Shown: piece by piece, positions 8,514 through 12,489 of the stretch | Layout of the letters: the number at the start of each line of letters is the position of its first letter | Numbering within the stretch: the first letter of the stretch is position 1 | NCBI GenBank assembly: GCA_001970855.1 | Contig: LSSN01005895.1 | Span: 1 to 12,489 of the forward strand | DNA: 12,489 nucleotides | Direction of reading: 5' to 3' | DNA from: Smittium culicis | Lineage: Eukaryota; Kickxellomycota; Harpellomycetes; Harpellales; Legeriomycetaceae | Translations under genes and position numbers: made by a program | The notes under the pieces: model-generated | The model's database searches: none | Told to the model about the DNA's origin: nothing | What the model saw: only the letters and a program-made list of their open reading frames with translations

Positions 8514-9438
8514 AGGGCCTACCTTAACAAAAAAATTGGAGGGCGAGTGAAAAGATGATTTATGGCGCCTGTTGTTATGTATATTTTGTTATAGCCACAT
8601 ATTTACGCCGTGTGCCAGAATATCGCACAGTCGCAGTAATGTATCTTATGGAAACTAATACCAAAGCTGAATTTGTACATACTTTAGTTTTTCTTACCAT
8701 TTAGCTAATAAATGGGTAGATCAACAAGCACCGCAACTTTAGATTTTTTATCTTTTTTTTTTAGAAGCGGATGGGAAATAATTGCACTACCTTATTTTTT
8801 TTTCCATTTATGCGCTGACCCGAGTCATCCCATATATACAGCTATTTGTAATGTTAGTTTTATCGGGCACATCAAAGCCCAATAATTAATTATCCATAAT
8901 TATTTGCTAGCTACTTTTATGTACATCAATTATTTGCTAATTATTTCAAACAGACCAATTATAGTTGTATTTACGGGATTTTGCTGAATAGATGGAAGTA
9001 ATTGGCTGAATTGAGATTGAGAGAAAACCAGAGTATAAATCGGATAAATGCGTAGCATATTTTTTATTAGCAAATTTATAAGATTATTTCTAGCTAAATA
9101 TTAACAAATTGATTGGCTGAGAAGTTTGGAGCAAATATTTTCTACACTTAATAATTTGATTTAAATTCGCTTTTTGCTAATGAGAAGATATTTGCCTGCA
9201 ATTAATAATAAGTATTTGTAACAAGATTTAATATGCCTAATATTAGAAATAAAGGGAAATGGCGTCAACTCCTTTAGGGCTTTGGGGCTACGTTATAGTG
9301 AATAATTATTATAGCTGCGATAAAAGTGTCAGGCCAAATATATTAGGCTATATTGATTTCTAGTCAATCAAATCACCTTCGCTGATTGCCATTTAAGGTT
9401 TTTTTTAACTTCTCCAAATTACAGCTCATCTTTTACGA
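8514..9438. other. Region without a supported gene
   Basis: Short open stretches occur, e.g. from an ATG at about 8554 (44-48 codons) and from 9259 (34 codons). Some have higher G+C than the flanks, so they may be further relics of the decayed gene before them. An imperfect hairpin (8860-8868 with 8877-8885) and repeated AATTATTTGCTA words around 8900-8945 are visible. No transposase, tRNA or conserved domain was recognised. Confidence 0.45.
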
Positions 9439-9527
9439 ATTTCTTGACATGTTTTCTAAGCGTCTAATCTATGAACATTTCTTGACATGTTTTCAAAGCG
9501 TTTAATCTATGGAGATTTCTTGACATG
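9439..9527. repeat. 38-bp tandem repeat, 2.3 copies
   Basis: Copies at 9439-9476 and 9477-9514 match at most positions, and a partial third copy of 13 bp (9515-9527) begins the next period. The shared core is ATTTCTTGACATG. It lies 530-620 bases upstream of the Ras ATG. Confidence 0.85.
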
Positions 9528-9631
9528 GATTCGTAGTTTTTATGATCCAAACAAAATTCCTTAATTTCTAACAAAGTTTCTAACACAAAATTAGATTACT
9601 TTTGAGTCTTTCCTTCTCTCACCTATATACA

Positions 9632-9763
9632 TTTTCTATATCTACGCTGCCCATCTCCCAAGTCTATTTTCTATATCCACTCTGCCCGTCTCCCAAATCT
9701 ATTTTTATATATACTTTGCCCGCCTTTCAAGTCTACTTTCTATATTTACGCTGCCCTTCAATC
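9632..9763. repeat. 35-bp pyrimidine-rich minisatellite, ~3.8 copies
   Basis: Units lie at 9632-9666, 9667-9701, 9702-9735 and a partial at 9736-9763. The unit is built as TTTTCTATAT, then a CTGCCC core, then a TCTCCCAAGTCTA-like end. Copies differ at several positions, so the array is not very recent. It is strongly C/T-biased on the + strand, like the DNA that follows up to the Ras start. Although one frame stays open through it (9602-9850), the repeat structure and composition argue against coding. Confidence 0.85.
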
Positions 9764-10056
9764 AACACATCGTATTTATACCTTCCGCTTCTATTTCATA
9801 CCTTCCTTCAATCCTTACTGCCTATTATCCCACATTCGTATTTCTACTAATCCACTCAAGCTTTCTAAGTCTTTTTGAATTCAATTTCAACTCACTGTTC
9901 TATTGATCCTTCCTCCGAGAAAAAAAATTACACAAATAAAATCCTAACCTCAAAATCTTAACACTGTATTATTTACTGCACTGCAAACTCGAATTAGATT
10001 AAAAATAATATCCTTTTACTCACTCACGTTCCCTCTATCTATCTTTAACGAATAAC
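9764..10056 (+). promoter_or_regulatory. Pyrimidine-rich promoter / 5' UTR of the Ras gene
   Basis: The + strand is C/T-rich with many TTCC, CTTCC and TCTATC words right up to the ATG (context AATAACATGG, with A at -3). Such tracts are typical of fungal promoters and leaders. No firm TATA box was identified. Confidence 0.4.
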
Positions 10057-11548
10057 ATGGACGTCAATAAAGTCGTCGTTTTAGGCGATGGCGGTGTCGG
10101 AAAAGTACCACATTTTTTGTTATTTACCTTTTTTATTTCACTCTCTTTTGACTCATTTTATTCCTTTTCTACCCTCCTTGCATATCTATATCTATTTACT
10201 CTTTTTTTAACCCCCCCCCCCCCATTCACTAGTATTAGCAATTACAAATCTAAATAATGCTTAGATAACTAATCATTTAAAAATTTTCTATCATAATTCT
10301 TAGACCGCTTTGACTATTCAGCTCTGCCTAAATCACTTTGTTGGTAAGTTCTTTTATTAACCGATATTCCATATTCCATATTCTACTTCACTCTTTTTTT
10401 TTCTATACTGCTTACCCAAAAAATTTATAATTAACTAATACCCTCACTCGTCACAAACTCATGAATACGTTCCCCTCCCTTCTATTTTTTTTTACTTTAG
10501 AGGTAAATTCGCTATTTTTAACATATAGTTGTCACCTTTTATTCTATCCCGCTTAAATAGTTATATCATTTCTCTCTATCGTACTTAGTTTCATATATAC
10601 TATTCATAACTTTAATTAACTTGTGCTAAAAAAACTAATTTCCTTTCAGTCGTACGATCCAACAATCGAAGACTCGTATAGAAAACAGATGGTTATCGAT
10701 GAAATTCCTTGTGTATTAGAAGTGCTGGATACTGCTGGACAGGGTAATTGCTCCTTTATACCTCCATACTCTCTTCTATTTTCAATTTTATTTTAATTAC
10801 ATAGACCTAATTCAAGTTATTAATCATTTCTACAATTTAAAATGCTTAAAACATCATAATAACAATAATACATTAATTACTCTTTTCAAAAATTTATAGA
10901 GGAATATTCGGCTCTTCGAGATCAATGGATACGGTAATAATTACCTCATTAAATATTATTGTTAATTTTCAATACCTTACCTTCTCAACTTCTCCTCCCT
11001 CTACGATCACTTAAATTTGCTGTTTTTTTCCCTCATTATTTTTTTTTAAACTATATCAAACCTTATTTTCCATTCTAAACTTTGAACCTTTTATTCAAAA
11101 ATATATATACAGTGACGGCGATGGATTTTTGTTGGTATATTCAATAACTTCAAGATCATCATTTGAGAGAATTCAATCTTTTATTATTCAAATTGCTCGA
11201 GTTAAAGGCGCAAAGAGCACCGCAATAGTTCTTGTTGGTAACAAGAGCGATCTAGCAAACGAACGTGAAGTTACTTATAGCGAAGGTGAAACTATATCAA
11301 ATCTGATGGGCTGTGGCTTTGCAGAAACATCAGCGAAAAGAAGATCAAATGTTGACTATGCTTTTGCAAGCGTTGCTAGGATGATACGTGCATTATCCAA
11401 ACGCAACGAGCCTGCAATTGTTTCCAAACCCGATATCCCCATACCACCCAGCACAACGATCAATATCCAACCCCCAAGCCAAGATACAAGTAGCAAATCT
11501 TTCCAAACAAAAAAAAAGAAGAAACGATTCAATTGTATCATTCTATAG
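10057..11548 (+). CDS. rasB: RasB/Ras2-type small GTPase (6 exons incl. 2-nt micro-exon)
   Basis: Exons: 10057-10104, 10304-10343, 10501-10502, 10650-10743, 10900-10933, 11113-11548; 654 nt, 217 aa. A GDP/GTP molecular switch at membranes. Numbering matches human Ras through the G domain: P-loop G10-DGGVGKT17 (Gly12, Gly13 present), switch I Y32-DPT35, D57-TAGQ61, N116-KSD119, and ETSAK at 144-148. The [21 protein letters not shown] and [13 protein letters not shown] stretches point to the fungal RasB/Ras2 subfamily rather than Ras1, Rap/Rsr1 or Rheb. The tail is a Pro/Ser/Thr-rich linker, KKKKKR (about 206-211), then CAAX C214-I-I-L. The final Leu predicts geranylgeranylation. There is no second cysteine to palmitoylate, so membrane binding would rest on prenyl plus polybasic charge. 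Introns are 147-199 bp, pyrimidine-rich, with CTAAT branch-like sites. Without the 2-nt exon the frame breaks. Confidence 0.92.
10211..10223 (+). repeat. C13 homopolymer in Ras intron 1
   Basis: Thirteen consecutive C lie inside the first Ras intron (10105-10303), about 45 bases before the CTAAT branch-like site at ~10267-10273. In such A+T-rich DNA a C-run of this length is striking. It is a likely site of length variation or sequencing error. Confidence 0.9.
10501..10502 (+). other. Predicted 2-nt micro-exon (AG) of the Ras gene
   Basis: Exon 2 ends in GTT-G at 10343 and exon 4 begins TCG-TAC at 10650, so two bases are missing from codon 30. Between them stands TTTACTTTAG / AG / GTAAAT: an acceptor, two bases, a donor. 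Using AG gives codon GAG (Glu30), matching the Glu of HFVE in RasB-type proteins and keeping exact Ras spacing. The upstream intron (10344-10500, 157 bp) has TTAACTAATA at 10431-10440 and no other AG before 10499. The downstream intron (10503-10649, 147 bp) has AAACTAATT just before TTTCAG. Confidence 0.8.
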
Positions 11549-11570
11549 CTCCTTCAATCTCAATAATATC

Positions 11571-11593
11571 AATTTCAATTTCAATTTCAATTT
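11571..11593 (+). repeat. (AATTTC)n hexamer repeat in the Ras 3' UTR
   Basis: Nearly four tandem copies of AATTTC follow the Ras stop by 22 bases. It is a simple microsatellite; no function can be read from it. Confidence 0.8.
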
Positions 11594-11614
11594 AATTTAT
11601 TAACTACAACTGCA

Positions 11615-11620
11615 AATAAA
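11615..11620 (+). terminator. Poly(A) signal of the Ras gene
   Basis: AATAAA lies 67 bases after the Ras stop, a normal distance for 3'-end processing. Confidence 0.5.
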
Positions 11621-12434
11621 ATATAGAATATCATTTACACTTTTTCAATTTCTTGCTATGACTTAAATATCACTAATACTCATTTATTACCATTAAAAAT
11701 ATTCTTAATTCAGTTTATTTTTTAAATAAATAGTTGAAAATACATACAAATAGCATCATAAAAATAGTATGGCTTTACCTTTTCACGTTTTGCAGCTCCT
11801 CTCACTAATTGTAAGAAAATCATTTTGAAGACAAGCCTTTTATTCATTTTATTAAAAACAAAAACTTATTATCGCTATAATAAAAAGTACAAAATAAAGC
11901 CAATTTGACCGAATAAGTAATTATCATTCTATTTAACCAATTGATATATATTAAAGTCATTATTTAGTTGTGAAATATTATCAAGAGAACTCCGGAATAA
12001 TAAAATATCAAATAACCTTGAAATTTTTCATTTCTTTAAAAATAATATCAGAATCAAAGTTATTATATGATTGGCCCATTTTTTCATCTGATAAAAATGT
12101 TTCAAACCTTTTATATTTAATCAGATATGAATTTAAATTGATTTTTTTGCCAAAAATGAATATATATAAATACTTTAAAGTAAATCATTGATTATTAAGC
12201 GTTTAATATTATTTTCAATTACTAAGCATCTATACAAGCTACTTTTGTATTCAACTTTAAAGTTTTCCCTTCTTATACACACTCAATTTCATCGAAATCT
12301 TTTCCAAGACACCTTAACAATTAAAAACAAACTACAAAATACATTTTTAATAAGCAAAAAAGCATAAGGGAATTAAAAGATATTACCTTTACAAACTATA
12401 TACACAACAAATATATTTATATATAAATTAAGGA

Positions 12435-12489
12435 ATGGATTCGATTGGCCTCCCTGTTGTAACGATTTTATACGCGAGCCAGACTGGCA
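12435..12489 (+). CDS. TAH18: N-terminus of flavodoxin-domain reductase, probably TAH18/NDOR1, 3'-truncated
   Basis: The ATG at 12435 opens 18 codons, MDSIGLPVVTILYASQTG, before the window ends. ILYxSQTG is the first beta strand and FMN-phosphate loop of the flavodoxin fold in diflavin reductases. The motif starts only about 10 residues from the Met, leaving no room for the membrane anchor of cytochrome P450 reductase. That favours Tah18/NDOR1, the cytosolic NADPH diflavin reductase that passes electrons to Dre2 in cytosolic iron-sulfur cluster assembly. TYW1 or methionine synthase reductase remain possible. The jump in G+C exactly at the ATG supports coding. The call rests on very few residues. 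Confidence 0.55.
   Translation, partial: MDSIGLPVVTILYASQTG

Larger units (their letters stand above)
11549..12434. other. Intergenic region, Ras to flavodoxin-domain gene
   Basis: It holds the Ras 3' UTR and presumably the promoter of the rightmost gene. TATATTTATATATAAATT directly precedes that gene's ATG, and a C/T-rich stretch lies at about 12240-12320. A 73-codon open frame at 11970-12191 is A+T-driven, Lys/Ile/Phe-rich and not convincing. Confidence 0.5.

Noticed and set aside
8860..8885. Hairpin TTATCGGGC / GCCCAATAA with an 8-base loop
   Set aside because: It has one mismatch and no gene ending beside it. A bacterial-type terminator is not expected in a fungal nucleus.
6654..9438. 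Possible transposable element in the gene-poor block
   Set aside because: I found no transposase, reverse transcriptase or integrase motif, no long terminal repeats and no convincing terminal inverted repeats with target duplication.
9602..9850. 82-codon open frame through the minisatellite
   Set aside because: It translates the 35-bp tandem repeat and C/T-rich promoter DNA. A 35-bp period is not a multiple of three, which argues against selection on coding.
10344..10649. A single 306-bp Ras intron joining exon 2 directly to exon 4
   Set aside because: It leaves the frame two bases short and gives a stop ten codons later. No alternative donor or acceptor nearby restores the conserved YDPTIEDSY reading.
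12428..12489. Minus-strand C-terminus ending at TTA 12428-12430
   Set aside because: The reverse frame is open to the edge, but its 20 residues match nothing I know. The + strand reading with ATG and ILYASQTG is far more specific.

Overview
The window looks like nuclear DNA of a fungus with a very A+T-rich genome. The genes are fungal in kind (a PFA4-type DHHC palmitoyltransferase, a RasB/Ras2-type small GTPase, a mitochondrial ornithine acetyltransferase). They are interrupted by short GT-AG introns of about 90-200 bp with CTAAT/CTAAC-like branch sites, and AATAAA-like signals follow several stops. An early-diverging lineage such as Kickxellomycotina/Harpellales is a guess from composition and gene style; no marker here proves it.

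Layout. 1-669 (+): C-terminal two thirds of an alpha/beta-hydrolase epoxide hydrolase, cut by the window edge. 1408-3119 (+): a six-exon PFA4-like protein S-acyltransferase, 396 aa after splicing. 3625-5124 (-): intronless ARG7/argJ, the mitochondrial arginine-biosynthesis ornithine acetyltransferase, with a TATA box and a pyrimidine-rich stretch upstream. 5227-10056: a gene-poor block holding a small secreted Cys/Lys-rich protein (6255-6653, -), a decayed Cys-rich coding relic (8016-8513), small repeats and two adjacent minisatellites (9439-9527 and 9632-9763). 10057-11548 (+): a Ras gene whose reading frame is restored only by an apparent 2-nt micro-exon. 12435-12489 (+): the first 18 codons of a flavodoxin-domain protein, most likely the diflavin reductase TAH18/NDOR1, cut by the window edge.

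The genes do not form an operon or an obvious cluster. PFA4 and Ras both concern membrane-anchored signalling or trafficking, but this Ras has only its CAAX cysteine plus a polybasic tract, so it does not look like a palmitoylation substrate. The most notable observation is the 2-nt exon at 10501-10502 in the Ras gene. It supplies the last two bases of codon 30, next to switch I; skipping it would give a stop ten codons later. All exon structures were assembled by eye from splice signals, reading frame and remembered family motifs; no alignment or transcript data were available.
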